Shown here: positions 1 through 7,468 of the stretch, in pieces
Numbering within the stretch: position 1 is the first letter of the stretch
Layout: every line of letters starts with the position of its first letter
Origin: JBOHBN01 sp050698355
GTDB lineage: Bacteria; Actinomycetota; Actinomycetes; Streptosporangiales; WHST01
Reading direction: 5' to 3'
Length of the DNA stretch: 24,450 bases
Assembly (NCBI GenBank): GCA_050698355.1
Contig: JBOHBN010000172.1
Span: forward strand, 1-24,450
The notes under the pieces: model-generated
What the model was told of the DNA's origin: nothing
Databases searched by the model: none
Seen by the model: only the letters and a program-made list of their open reading frames with translations
Position numbers and translations under genes: made by a program

Positions 1-86
1 GAGTCCACCTCTTCCTCGTCGTATCCGGGGCGGAGGCGCGTGGTATTGAACTGCTTGTTACGCACTTCCGCGGGTGTCAGCGGCAT
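1..86 (-). CDS. divIVA: DivIVA/Wag31 polar growth protein, N-terminal fragment (cut by window edge)
   Basis: Only the first 28 codons are in the window. They begin MPLTPAEVRNKQFNTTRLR and continue into GYDEEEVD, which matches the conserved membrane-binding N-terminus of actinobacterial DivIVA (Wag31), including the Phe and Arg residues that family knowledge places at the membrane-inserting tip. The ATG at 86 follows a good AGGAGAGG ribosome site. DivIVA is a coiled-coil protein that marks poles and negatively curved membrane and directs apical wall growth in this phylum. It is the last visible gene of the dcw run, 64 bp after yggT. That gap holds a possible promoter of its own. The coiled-coil body cannot be checked here. 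Confidence 0.93.
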   Translation of the reverse strand, partial: MPLTPAEVRNKQFNTTRLRPGYDEEEVD

Positions 87-124
87 GTCCTCTCCTGCGG
101 GTGGTCGGAGATGTGTGTCGTGCT

Positions 125-149
125 GACGGTACTCGATAGGACGAGTTCC
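125..149 (-). promoter_or_regulatory. Possible ECF-type promoter for divIVA
   Basis: On the minus strand GGAAC (149-145) is followed after 16 bases by CGTC (128-125), about 40 bp before the divIVA start. This resembles the GGAAC / CGTC pattern of extracytoplasmic-function sigma factors that respond to envelope stress. It is a short degenerate match in a 64-bp gap, so it is only a candidate. Confidence 0.3.
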
Positions 150-150
150 G

Positions 151-438
151 TCACACAAGACCCATGACAATTCGGGTCACGATGATGACCGCGAAGAACA
201 AGACCAGGTAACTCAGGTCCAGACTGATGCCCCCGAGCCGCAGGGGCGGTATCACCCGCCGGAGCAGCCGAAGTGGCGGATCGGTGACCGTGTAGACGCC
301 TTCGCACACCACCAGCCAGCCGCCATGGGGAACCCATGAGCGGGCAAACATCTGCACGTAGTCGAGCACGAGCCTGCCGAGCAAGAAGTACAAGAAGAAG
401 CGCAGAACGTAGACGATGACGACGAGGACGAGGGTCAC
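151..438 (-). CDS. yggT: YggT family small integral membrane protein
   Basis: The 95-residue protein has two hydrophobic segments (about residues 3-25 and 72-94) and the family-typical middle stretch with TDPPLRLLRRVIPP, then a GGISLDLS loop. YggT proteins sit between sepF and divIVA in many Gram-positive genomes and are linked to division or membrane organisation, but no biochemical activity is established. The start is GTG at 438, preceded by GGGGAG. It lies 49 bp downstream of sepF and very likely shares its transcript. Length and topology are normal for the family. Confidence 0.9.
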   Translation of the reverse strand: MTLVLVVIVYVLRFFLYFLLGRLVLDYVQMFARSWVPHGGWLVVCEGVYTVTDPPLRLLRRVIPPLRLGGISLDLSYLVLFFAVIIVTRIVMGLV

Positions 439-487
439 GCGATGATTCTCCCCGGCAAGGGCACCGTCGCGTCAAGCGCCGCACGGA

Positions 488-1060
488 TCAACCGTGACCG
501 GCCCGCTCGTGCGGCAGTGGCAGGTTTCCCTCGACGATGCGCGCCTTGTCCTCCGCGGTGACCTCGATGTCCGGGGGCGACAGCAGGAACACCCGGCTCG
601 TCACCCGGTCGATGCTGCCGCGGCGGCCGAAGATGAGACCGGCGGAGAAGTCGACGAGGCGCTTGGCGTCCGCGTCGTCCATCTCGCTCAGGTTCATGAT
701 CACCGGCGTGCCGTCGCGGAACTGCTCGCCGATGGTGCGCGCGTCGGAGTAGCTGCGCGGGTGCACCGTGCTGATCCGGCTCAGGTCCGCACTGCGGGAC
801 TCGACCGCGCGCGGCGCCTCGCGGGGCTCGCGTACCTCACGTGCCTCGCGCGGCTCGTCGGCCGGGGTGGGCCTGGGCCGGGTGGCCGGTCGAGCCGGCA
901 CCGGGTCCCACTCGTCATCATCCACGACGTGGGCGGTGTCCACGCGCTCGCGGCGTGCCCGGTCTCGCTCGCGCGGCACGTCGTCTTCGTACTCGTACTC
1001 GTCGTCGTAGTCCTCGACGAGCCCGAGGTAGCTCATCGTCCTGCGCATCAGGCCAGGCAT
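488..1060 (-). CDS. sepF: SepF, Z-ring membrane anchor and cross-linker
   Basis: The protein has 190 residues. The N-terminus (MPGLMRRTMSYLGL) is the short amphipathic membrane-targeting helix, followed by an acidic stretch rich in Asp, Tyr and Glu, then a disordered Arg/Glu/Pro linker. The C-terminal SepF domain (about residues 95-180) carries the conserved ARTIGEQFRDGTPVIMNL, DDADAKRLVDFSAGL and RVFLLSPP blocks. SepF polymerises and ties FtsZ filaments to the membrane; actinobacteria lack FtsA and ZipA, so it is the main known anchor. I chose ATG 1060 over the in-frame ATG at 1078, because GGGGAGG lies at ribosome-site distance before 1060 and the sequence between the two codons looks non-coding. 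It follows yggS by 37 bp. Confidence 0.94.
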   Translation of the reverse strand: MPGLMRRTMSYLGLVEDYDDEYEYEDDVPRERDRARRERVDTAHVVDDDEWDPVPARPATRPRPTPADEPREAREVREPREAPRAVESRSADLSRISTVHPRSYSDARTIGEQFRDGTPVIMNLSEMDDADAKRLVDFSAGLIFGRRGSIDRVTSRVFLLSPPDIEVTAEDKARIVEGNLPLPHERAGHG

Positions 1061-1097
1061 GCTCGGCCTCCCCTTCATGCCGTGTCGACATCCGACA

Positions 1098-1793
1098 TTA
1101 CCGGCGCGGTGGCCGGTTTCCGAGCAGCGCCGTGCCGATGCGTACGTGTGTCGCGCCGCATTTCACGGCAGCCTCCAGGTCACCGCTCATCCCCGCCGAG
1201 ATCGCGATCGCTTCGGGGTGGATCGAGCGCAGCCGGCCGGCCACCTCGGCGAGCGTGGCGAACGCGCGGGCTGGGTCGCCACCGAGCGGCGCGATGCCCA
1301 TGACGCCGGCGGGCACCACGCCCTCGGTCGCGGCGATCCGGTCGGCCAGCGCGGGCACGTCCGCGGGCGCGGCACCCCCGCGCCCCGCGTCGCCGTCCAG
1401 CCGTACCTCGATCAGGCACCGCACGACGCGGCCGGCCTGGCTGGCCGCGGAGCCGAGTGCGCGTACCAGCCGCTCCCGGTCGACCGAGTGCACCACGGAG
1501 GCGTAGCGGGCGACCGACCGGCACTTGTTCGTCTGTAGCTGCCCGACGAAGTGCCACGTCAGCGGGAGGTCTGCGCACTCCCGGGCCTTCGGCGCAGCCT
1601 CCTGGTCGCGGTTCTCGCCGATGTCGGTGAGGCCGGCCGCGGCGAGCAGCCGGACGTCGGACGCGGGGAAGGTCTTGGTCACCGCCACGAGCGTGAGCTC
1701 GGACCGGTCGCGGCCGGCGGCGTCGCAAGCCGCGGCGAGCCGCTGCTCCACCTCGCGCAGGTTGGCGCGGATCTCGTCGTCACGCTCGCTCAC
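1098..1793 (-). CDS. yggS: YggS/PLPBP family pyridoxal-phosphate homeostasis protein
   Basis: This is a single-domain, fold-type III PLP-binding protein of about 231 residues. LVAVTKTFP holds the PLP lysine, and the family blocks GENRDQEA, WHFVGQLQTNK and SAGMSGDLEAA follow; the last is near the phosphate-binding end (HVRIGTALLG). The family buffers pyridoxal phosphate and has no proven enzymatic reaction. I prefer GTG 1793, which overlaps the pgeF stop as GTGA, in line with the rest of the operon. GTG 1808 would add five residues but has no ribosome site. The gene is commonly found between pgeF and sepF in actinobacteria. Confidence 0.92.
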   Translation of the reverse strand: MSERDDEIRANLREVEQRLAAACDAAGRDRSELTLVAVTKTFPASDVRLLAAAGLTDIGENRDQEAAPKARECADLPLTWHFVGQLQTNKCRSVARYASVVHSVDRERLVRALGSAASQAGRVVRCLIEVRLDGDAGRGGAAPADVPALADRIAATEGVVPAGVMGIAPLGGDPARAFATLAEVAGRLRSIHPEAIAISAGMSGDLEAAVKCGATHVRIGTALLGNRPPRR

Positions 1794-2548
1794 ATGCGGT
1801 CCAGCCACACGTAACCGGCGAACCGGCCGGTCACCCCGTCACGGCGGTACGAGTAGTGCGCCGCCGACTCGCGCGTGCAGACGGGGACGCGCCGCACGTC
1901 GGCCACACCGGCGGCACGCAGCTGGGCGACCACGCCGCCGGGCACGTCGAGGGCGGGCGTGCCCTGCCGGCTCCACGCCCACGCCTCCGGCACCGACGCG
2001 GCGACCACCTCCTCGCGCAGCGCCGCGGGCACCTCGTAGCAGGCAGCGCAGACGGCGGGACCGACAAGCGCCGTCATGCGCTCCGGTACGGCGCCCAGCT
2101 CGCGCATCCGCGTTAGCGTCGCGGGCACGATGCCCCGCGCCAGCCCCGGCCGGCCCGCGTGCGCGGCGGCGACCACGCCGCTGCCGGCGTCGGCGAGCAG
2201 CACCGGGGTGCAGTCGGCGACCAGGACGGCGAGCGCGAGACCGGGATGGCCGGTCACGACGCCGTCCCCCTCGGCAGGCACCGCGCCGGCTCCCCGGCGT
2301 ACGACGGTGACGTCGGCGCCGTGCACCTGCGCCATCCAGGTGACCGCGTCGGCGGGCGGCCCGATGGCCGCGGCGACCCGGCGCCGGTTCTCCAGCACGG
2401 CGTCGCGCTCGTCGCCGACCCCGCCGCCGAGGTTCAGCTCCGCGTACGGCGCCGCGCTGACGCCGCCGTGCCTGTCGGTGAACGCCGCATGTACGCCGAC
2501 GCCCAGCTCGTAGCGGTCGAGCCGCATCGACCGCTCACCGGCGTCCAT
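1790..2548 (-). CDS. pgeF: PgeF/YfiH family purine nucleoside phosphorylase-type ("laccase domain") protein
   Basis: The 252-residue protein has the multicopper-polyphenol-oxidase-like (DUF152) fold signature: MAQVHGADV, VADCTPVLLAD, AAHAGRPGLARG, a Cys-rich GPAVCAACYEV block and the final SYRRDGVTGRFAGYVWL. The conserved His and Cys residues match the zinc-binding site known from the family. Members act on purine nucleosides or help remove wrongly made UDP-MurNAc variants, which would fit a dcw location; which activity applies here is not visible. The start is placed at ATG 2548, because GGAGGGG lies nine bases upstream; that site would be inside the gene if GTG 2566 were used. The stop overlaps the yggS start. 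Confidence 0.9.
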   Translation of the reverse strand: MDAGERSMRLDRYELGVGVHAAFTDRHGGVSAAPYAELNLGGGVGDERDAVLENRRRVAAAIGPPADAVTWMAQVHGADVTVVRRGAGAVPAEGDGVVTGHPGLALAVLVADCTPVLLADAGSGVVAAAHAGRPGLARGIVPATLTRMRELGAVPERMTALVGPAVCAACYEVPAALREEVVAASVPEAWAWSRQGTPALDVPGGVVAQLRAAGVADVRRVPVCTRESAAHYSYRRDGVTGRFAGYVWLDRM

Positions 2549-2570
2549 ATCTGTCGACCCCTCCACGGGG

Positions 2571-3896
2571 CTACTTTAGGAAATCCGGTACGTCGAGGTC
2601 GTCGTCCTCCGCGAGCCGTGGCGCCTGGCCCGGCGTGCCGTTGCCGCCGTTCGAATCATTGCCATTGCCATTGCCATTGCCATTGCCATTGCCATTGCTG
2701 GTGCCGTTGCCGTTGCTCGGCGCCCCCTCGGCACGGGCGGGCGCCGGCTGCTCGTACTGCGGCTGCTGCCGCCGGCTCGGCTCCTCGGCTGGTGCTGGCG
2801 CGGCTGGTGCTGGCGGCTCGGCGGGCGCGGCGGGTGGACCGTAGGACTGCGGCGGAGCGGGCCGCGCCGGGGCGGAGCCACCGTTCGGGTTCGCCTGCCC
2901 AACTCGGCCAACCTGGCCGGCCTGCTTAGCGGCCGGCTTGGTCTTCGGCTCGCCGCCGTCGAAGCCGGCGGCGATGACCGTGACGCGGACCTCGTCGCCG
3001 AGCGCGTCGTCTATCACCGCGCCGAAGATGATGTTCGCCTCGGCGTGCGCGGACTGCGAGACGAGGTTGGCCGCCTCGTGGATCTCGAACAGGCCGAGGT
3101 CGGAGCCACCGGAGATGGAGAGCAGGACGCCGTGCGCGCCCTCGATCGACGCCTCGAGCAGCGGGCTGGAGATCGCCATCTCCGAAGCGGCGACCGAGCG
3201 GTCATCGCCGCGCGCCGAGCCGATCCCCATCAGCGCGGACCCGGCGCCGGACATGACGGACTTCACGTCGGCGAAGTCGAGGTTGATCAGGCCCGGTGTG
3301 GTGATCAGGTCGGTGATGCCCTGAACACCGGAGAGCAACACCTGGTCGGCGGCCTTGAACGCGTCGAGCACGCTCACCGCGCGGTCGGAGATGGAGAGCA
3401 ACCGGTCGTTCGGGATGACGATGAGGGTGTCGACGTCCTCGCGGAGCTGGGCGATGCCCTGCTCGGCCTGAGTCGCCCGCCGCTTGCCCTCGAACCCGAA
3501 TGGCCGAGTGACCACGCCGATGGTCAGCGCGCCGAGCGACCGCGCGATGTTGGCCACGACGGGAGCCCCGCCGGTGCCCGTACCGCCGCCCTCGCCAGCG
3601 GTCACGAAGACCATGTCGGCGCCCTTGAGCACCTCCTCGATCTCCTCGCGGTGGTCCTCGGCTGCCTTGCGACCCACGTCCGGATCCGCGCCGGCGCCGA
3701 GGCCGCGGGTCATCTCCCGACCCACGTCGAGCTTCACATCGGCATCGCTCATCCACAGCGCCTGGGCGTCGGTGTTGATGGCGACGAACTCGACCCCCTT
3801 GAGGCCGACCTCGATCATCCGGTTGACGGCGTTGACACCGCCGCCTCCGATGCCGACGACCTTGATGACCGCCAGGTAGTTGTGCGGTGCTGTCAC
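2571..3896 (-). CDS. ftsZ: Cell division GTPase FtsZ
   Basis: The 441-residue protein is the tubulin homologue that forms the Z-ring. It has the actinobacterial N-terminus (HNYLAVIKVVGIGGGG), the GGGTGTG nucleotide-binding loop at residues 103-109, and the synergy-loop region (NLDFADVKSVMSGAGSALMGIG). The GTPase core ends near residue 315. A disordered linker of about 110 residues follows, rich in Pro, Ala and Gln and ending in an Asn-Gly repeat tract, then the C-terminal anchor peptide DDDLDVPDFLK that binds SepF and other partners. The start is GTG with AGAGGGA upstream. A 272-bp gap separates it from ftsQ and holds a probable own promoter, as in other actinobacteria. pgeF starts 22 bp downstream. 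Confidence 0.98.
   Translation of the reverse strand: MTAPHNYLAVIKVVGIGGGGVNAVNRMIEVGLKGVEFVAINTDAQALWMSDADVKLDVGREMTRGLGAGADPDVGRKAAEDHREEIEEVLKGADMVFVTAGEGGGTGTGGAPVVANIARSLGALTIGVVTRPFGFEGKRRATQAEQGIAQLREDVDTLIVIPNDRLLSISDRAVSVLDAFKAADQVLLSGVQGITDLITTPGLINLDFADVKSVMSGAGSALMGIGSARGDDRSVAASEMAISSPLLEASIEGAHGVLLSISGGSDLGLFEIHEAANLVSQSAHAEANIIFGAVIDDALGDEVRVTVIAAGFDGGEPKTKPAAKQAGQVGRVGQANPNGGSAPARPAPPQSYGPPAAPAEPPAPAAPAPAEEPSRRQQPQYEQPAPARAEGAPSNGNGTSNGNGNGNGNGNGNDSNGGNGTPGQAPRLAEDDDLDVPDFLK
2657..2698. repeat. Seven tandem CATTGC hexamers inside ftsZ linker
   Basis: Seven perfect copies of the hexamer CATTGC stand in tandem, and three degenerate copies follow to about 2716. Read on the minus strand in the ftsZ frame they encode alternating Gly and Asn. 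AAT codons are rare in such a GC-rich gene, so the tract looks like recent slippage expansion. Six-base units keep the frame whatever the copy number. Confidence 0.9.
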
Positions 3897-3935
3897 GTCG
3901 AGGTCCCTCTCACTGCTCGCGGTGCCCGGTCCCCT

Positions 3936-3979
3936 GGTTGACCGTAACCCTCAACTTGAGGCTTAGAGTTATGTCAACC
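3936..3979 (-). promoter_or_regulatory. Probable ftsZ promoter/operator region with nested inverted repeats
   Basis: This AT-richer island lies 40-83 bp before the ftsZ start. On the minus strand it contains a TTGACA hexamer (3977-3972), a good -35 match, although no convincing -10 stands at normal spacing. A perfect 13-bp palindrome (CCTCAACTTGAGG, 3949-3961) lies inside a pair of 7-bp inverted arms (GGTTGAC 3936-3942 and GTCAACC 3973-3979). Actinobacterial ftsZ genes usually have their own promoters in this gap, which supports a regulatory role. The exact promoter elements are not settled by eye. Confidence 0.5.
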
Positions 3980-4078
3980 TGTGGCGACTGCTCCGCACAG
4001 TAGGAAGCCCGATTGGCAGAAGCAACGACAACGGCGGCGTGTCGCCGAGGGAGCCCAAACTCACGTCGCTATCCACCA

Positions 4079-4148
4079 CCAAGATCTGTTTCTCCCGGCC
4101 GTATCGCGCAGCTTTCTACGCGATGCGGCCACGAGAAACGGATCTTGG
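4079..4148. repeat. Long imperfect palindrome between ftsQ and ftsZ
   Basis: Two 30-base arms (4079-4108 and 4119-4148) match at 26 of 30 positions when one is reverse-complemented, around a 10-base loop. The tips read CCAAGATC / GATCTTGG. In ftsQ-ftsZ mRNA this would form a very stable hairpin with three mismatches and one G-U pair. No U-run follows on the minus strand, so it is not a classic intrinsic terminator. It starts 20 bases after the ftsQ stop. It could be a REP- or MITE-like element, an attenuator or an RNA-processing site. Confidence 0.85.
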
Positions 4149-4168
4149 AAGCAAACTCGCCGACAGCT

Positions 4169-4927
4169 CTACTTGCGGACGGTGGCGACGCCGGGCGTGC
4201 TGACGTCGTAGACGTCGGCGTGCGGCTTTGCCTCGCGCAGGGCCCCGAGCACGCGCGCCTTCTTCGCGGCGTGTTCGGCATTGCCCCAGACCACGGTGAA
4301 CTTCGCGCCGCGGGCGCCGCCGGACTTGCGGTGCGCACTCCCCCGCTCGCCCAACTCGTCGGAGCCGACCACCACGCGCAGCCGCACGCCGTCCGGGCTG
4401 GACGCGGACACCTTCACCAGGTCGTCGCGGAGCGACCCGTCGAGCGAGTCGATGACGGCGAGCGCCGTACGGGCGATCGGGTCGTCGGGTTCGGGCCGGT
4501 CGACGGCGAGCTTCGGCAACCCCTCCGGCCGCTGCGGCTGGGTCGCCACCACGACCGCCGTTCGGTCGACCAGCCACCAGCGGTCCTGGCGGTGCACCGC
4601 GGCGACCGGCACCCGCTCGCGTACCTCGACGCGCACGGTGTGCGGCCATGCCCGGTGCACGGTCACGCCCGCGACCTGCGACAGCTGCCCGACCCGGGCC
4701 GCGACCGCGTCGACGTCGACCCGCGCGAGCGGCGTGCCCATGGGCACCTGCGCGGCCGAGGCGACCTGCGCCTCGGTCAGCCGGTCCGTCCCGGTCACCT
4801 CGACGGCGGTCGCGGCGAAGACACCCGAGCCGTACACCACCCACAGCCATCCGCCGACGAGCGCGCACGCGGCGAGCACGCTGATCACCCGCAACGGCTT
4901 CGACACGCGCCCACGCCGGGAGCTCAT
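4169..4927 (-). CDS. ftsQ: Cell division protein FtsQ (DivIB family)
   Basis: This is a bitopic membrane protein of 252 residues: a short basic cytoplasmic tail, one membrane helix (about 13-36), then a POTRA domain (about 38-108, starting FAATAVEVTGTDRLTEAQV and ending TVRVEVRERVPVAAV) and the FtsQ beta domain. FtsQ links FtsL/FtsB to the divisome and helps regulate septal synthesis. The ATG overlaps the murC stop as ATGA. Near residues 188-208 there is a basic Gly/Arg/Ser-rich insert between the beta strands LRVVVGS and KFTVVWGN, where relatives usually have a short turn. Family assignment is strong from architecture and gene order, although the sequence itself is poorly conserved. Confidence 0.93.
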   Translation of the reverse strand: MSSRRGRVSKPLRVISVLAACALVGGWLWVVYGSGVFAATAVEVTGTDRLTEAQVASAAQVPMGTPLARVDVDAVAARVGQLSQVAGVTVHRAWPHTVRVEVRERVPVAAVHRQDRWWLVDRTAVVVATQPQRPEGLPKLAVDRPEPDDPIARTALAVIDSLDGSLRDDLVKVSASSPDGVRLRVVVGSDELGERGSAHRKSGGARGAKFTVVWGNAEHAAKKARVLGALREAKPHADVYDVSTPGVATVRK

Positions 4928-6357
4928 CCAGCGACCGCCCCGTCACCGTGCCCGGCGAGCACATCCAGCAGCTCCGGCCCGATCATCGTCACGTCACCGG
5001 CGCCCATGGTGAGCACCACGTCGCCGGCACGCGCGATCTCCGCCAGTACGCCGGGCACCGCCGACCACGACGGTTCGAAGCGCACCCGGTCGGGCGGCAG
5101 CGGCACGGCGTCGGCGACCAGTCCCCCTGTGACGCCGGGCTCGGGCTCCTCGCGCGCCGCGTACACCTCCATCACCACGACCTCGTCGGCCCCGGCGAGC
5201 GCCGCGCCGAACGCGTCCGCGAACAACCGGGTACGGCTGAACAGGTGCGGCTGGAAGCAGGCGACGACACGGCCGTCACCTGCGACCTCGCGCGCCGCGC
5301 GCAGGTCGGCGGTGATCTCCGTCGGGTGGTGCGCGTAGCTGTCGAACACCCGTACGCCCGCCACGGAGCCCTTGGGTTCGAACCTGCGCCTGGTGCCGGT
5401 GAACGCCGCCAGCCCCTCGCGCAGGTCGGGGAACGAGTAGCCCAGGCCGAGCCCCACGGTGAGGGCCGCGGCGCAGTTGAGCACGTTGTGCCGGCCCGGC
5501 ACCGCCACGTCGGCCACGCCGAGCCGCCGGCCCGCGTGCACGACCTCGAACGTCGAGCCGAGCCCGTGCGGTTCGACCGCCGCGACGCGCAGGTCGGCGT
5601 CCTCGGCGGCACCGTACGTGCGGACGTCGAGGCCGCGCGCCCTGCCGGCCTCGGTGAGGGCGCGCGCACCGGGGTCGTCGGCGCAGGCGACGAGGAACCC
5701 GTCCGGCTCGATCTGGTCGAGGAAGCGGACGAACGCCGCGCGGTACGCCGCCTCGCTGCCGTAGTTGTCCAGGTGATCGGCCTCGACGTTGGTGACGACC
5801 GCGGCGTGCGGAGACACGAGCAGGAACGAGGCGTCGCTCTCGTCGACCTCGGCGACGAACACCGACCCACTACCGTCGTGCGCGTTCGCTCCTGACTCGC
5901 CCAACTGCCCGCCGATCGCGAAGGACGGGTCGGCACCGCAGTGCTGCAGCGCCACGGTGATGAGCGAGGTCGTGGTCGTCTTGCCGTGCGTGCCGGCGAT
6001 CGCGACGCCACGGAACCCGGCCATGACGCTGGCCAGCGCGCCACCTCGCGGCAGCACGCGGATGCCGGAGTCGCGGGCGGCGATCAGCTCCGGGTGGTCG
6101 GACGGAATCGCAGTCGACACCACAAGCGTGTCGGTCTCCGCGAGGTGCGCGGGGTCGTGTCCGACGTGCACCTCGGCCCCCAACGCCCGCAGGGCGGTGA
6201 GCGCCCGGGACTCCTTGGCGTCGCAACCGGAGACCGGCACGCCACGCGCGAGCAGGATGCGCGCGATGCCCGACATCCCGGCACCGCCGATGCCGATGAA
6301 ATGCACCCGGCCCAGCTCGTCCGCCGGAACCGGGTCGACCGCCTCGACGAGGCTCAC
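4924..6357 (-). CDS. murC: UDP-N-acetylmuramate--L-alanine ligase MurC
   Basis: MurC adds L-alanine to UDP-MurNAc in the cytoplasm using ATP. The 477-residue protein has the Rossmann-like N-terminal domain (VHFIGIGGAGMSGIA, residues 18-32), the ATP-binding P-loop GTHGKTTT (122-129), the Mur central block AEVDESDASFL with NVEADHLDNYGS, and the C-terminal domain with YAHHPTEI. Length is normal. It starts at GTG 6357, which overlaps the murG stop as GTGA, and its own stop overlaps ftsQ as ATGA, so translation is probably coupled on both sides. Confidence 0.97.
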   Translation of the reverse strand: MSLVEAVDPVPADELGRVHFIGIGGAGMSGIARILLARGVPVSGCDAKESRALTALRALGAEVHVGHDPAHLAETDTLVVSTAIPSDHPELIAARDSGIRVLPRGGALASVMAGFRGVAIAGTHGKTTTTSLITVALQHCGADPSFAIGGQLGESGANAHDGSGSVFVAEVDESDASFLLVSPHAAVVTNVEADHLDNYGSEAAYRAAFVRFLDQIEPDGFLVACADDPGARALTEAGRARGLDVRTYGAAEDADLRVAAVEPHGLGSTFEVVHAGRRLGVADVAVPGRHNVLNCAAALTVGLGLGYSFPDLREGLAAFTGTRRRFEPKGSVAGVRVFDSYAHHPTEITADLRAAREVAGDGRVVACFQPHLFSRTRLFADAFGAALAGADEVVVMEVYAAREEPEPGVTGGLVADAVPLPPDRVRFEPSWSAVPGVLAEIARAGDVVLTMGAGDVTMIGPELLDVLAGHGDGAVAG

Positions 6358-7466
6358 GCCGGTCTCCCCTCCTCGACACCGTCATCCTGCTCCCGTACCG
6401 CGCGCAGCACCAGGTCGCGCAACGCGTCGCCGGCATCGCGCTTGCCGGCACCCGCCGCGGCACGCGACATCGCAGCCAGCCGCTCCGGGTCTTCGAGTAC
6501 GGGCAGCACCTCTGTGCGGACGTACTCGGCGTCGAAGTCGGCGTCGTCGACGGTGATGCCCCCGCCGGCCGCGACGATCGGTGCGGCATTGCGGCGCTGC
6601 TCGCCGTTGCCGATCGGCAACGGCACGTACACCGCGGGCAGCCCCACGGCCGCCAGCTCCGCGCACGTCATCATGCCGGCACGGCAGATCGCCAAATCTG
6701 CCACGGCGTAGGCGAGGTCCATCCGGTCGAGGAACCCGCGGGTGACGTACGGCGGTGCGCCGTCTCCCAGGGTGACCGTCAACGTGTTCTTCGGACCGGT
6801 CACGTGCAGCACCTGCACGCCTGCGGCGGCGATGTCGGGTGCGGCCGCCTCGACACCGGCGTTGACGTTACGCGCGCCCTGCGACCCGCCGAACACCAGG
6901 AGCGTCGGCCTTCCCACGTCCAGGCCGAAGGATGCGCGCGCTTCCTTGCGGGTCGCCTCCCGGTCGAGGTCCAGGATCGCCCGGCGCAGCGGTACTCCTG
7001 TGTGGGTCGCGTGCGGGAGCTTGGTCTGCGGCAGCGTCACTGCGACGTACCGGGTGAGCCTGGCACCGATCCGGTTGGCGAGCCCTGGCACGGCGTTCGC
7101 CTCGTGCACGACGATCGGCACGCCGCGCCGCCGCGCGGCGAAGTACGCCGGCAGCGCCACGTAGCCGCCGAACCCGACGAGCACGTCGGCCTGCACCTCG
7201 TCGAGCACCCGGGCCGCGGCGGCGATCGCCTGGGTGACCCGCACCGGCAGCGGGAACAGGGCGGGTGACGGTCGGCGCGGCATCGGAACCGGCGGAATCA
7301 ACGCGAGCTCGTAGCCGCGCCTCGGTACGAGGGTGGTCTCCAGGCCGCGGGTCGTGCCGAGCGCGGTGATCTCCACGGCGGGGTCGGCGGCGCGCAGCGC
7401 GTCGGCGAGGTTCAATGCCGGCTCGATGTGCCCCGCGGTGCCGCCACCGGCCAGGACGACGCGCAT
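6354..7466 (-). CDS. murG: UDP-N-acetylglucosamine--lipid I transferase MurG
   Basis: MurG is the peripheral inner-leaflet glycosyltransferase (GT28, GT-B fold) that turns lipid I into lipid II. The 370-residue protein starts MRVVLAGGGTAGHIEPAL, containing the first glycine-rich loop (GGGTAGH). It then has VGFGGYVALPA, the second loop in FGGSQGARNVN, and the UDP-GlcNAc-binding end RAGMMTCAELAAVGLPAVYVPLPIG followed by GEQRRNA. I chose ATG 7466, with GGAGGT upstream and three bases after the ftsW stop; an in-frame GTG directly before it is also possible. The frame stays open far upstream through ftsW, but that part is a GC-rich shadow. Confidence 0.97.
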   Translation of the reverse strand: MRVVLAGGGTAGHIEPALNLADALRAADPAVEITALGTTRGLETTLVPRRGYELALIPPVPMPRRPSPALFPLPVRVTQAIAAAARVLDEVQADVLVGFGGYVALPAYFAARRRGVPIVVHEANAVPGLANRIGARLTRYVAVTLPQTKLPHATHTGVPLRRAILDLDREATRKEARASFGLDVGRPTLLVFGGSQGARNVNAGVEAAAPDIAAAGVQVLHVTGPKNTLTVTLGDGAPPYVTRGFLDRMDLAYAVADLAICRAGMMTCAELAAVGLPAVYVPLPIGNGEQRRNAAPIVAAGGGITVDDADFDAEYVRTEVLPVLEDPERLAAMSRAAAGAGKRDAGDALRDLVLRAVREQDDGVEEGRPA

Positions 7467-7468
7467 CA

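Noticed and set aside
1061..1078. SepF start at ATG 1078
   Set aside because: The six extra residues cover the ribosome site of ATG 1060, and the family N-terminus begins at 1060.
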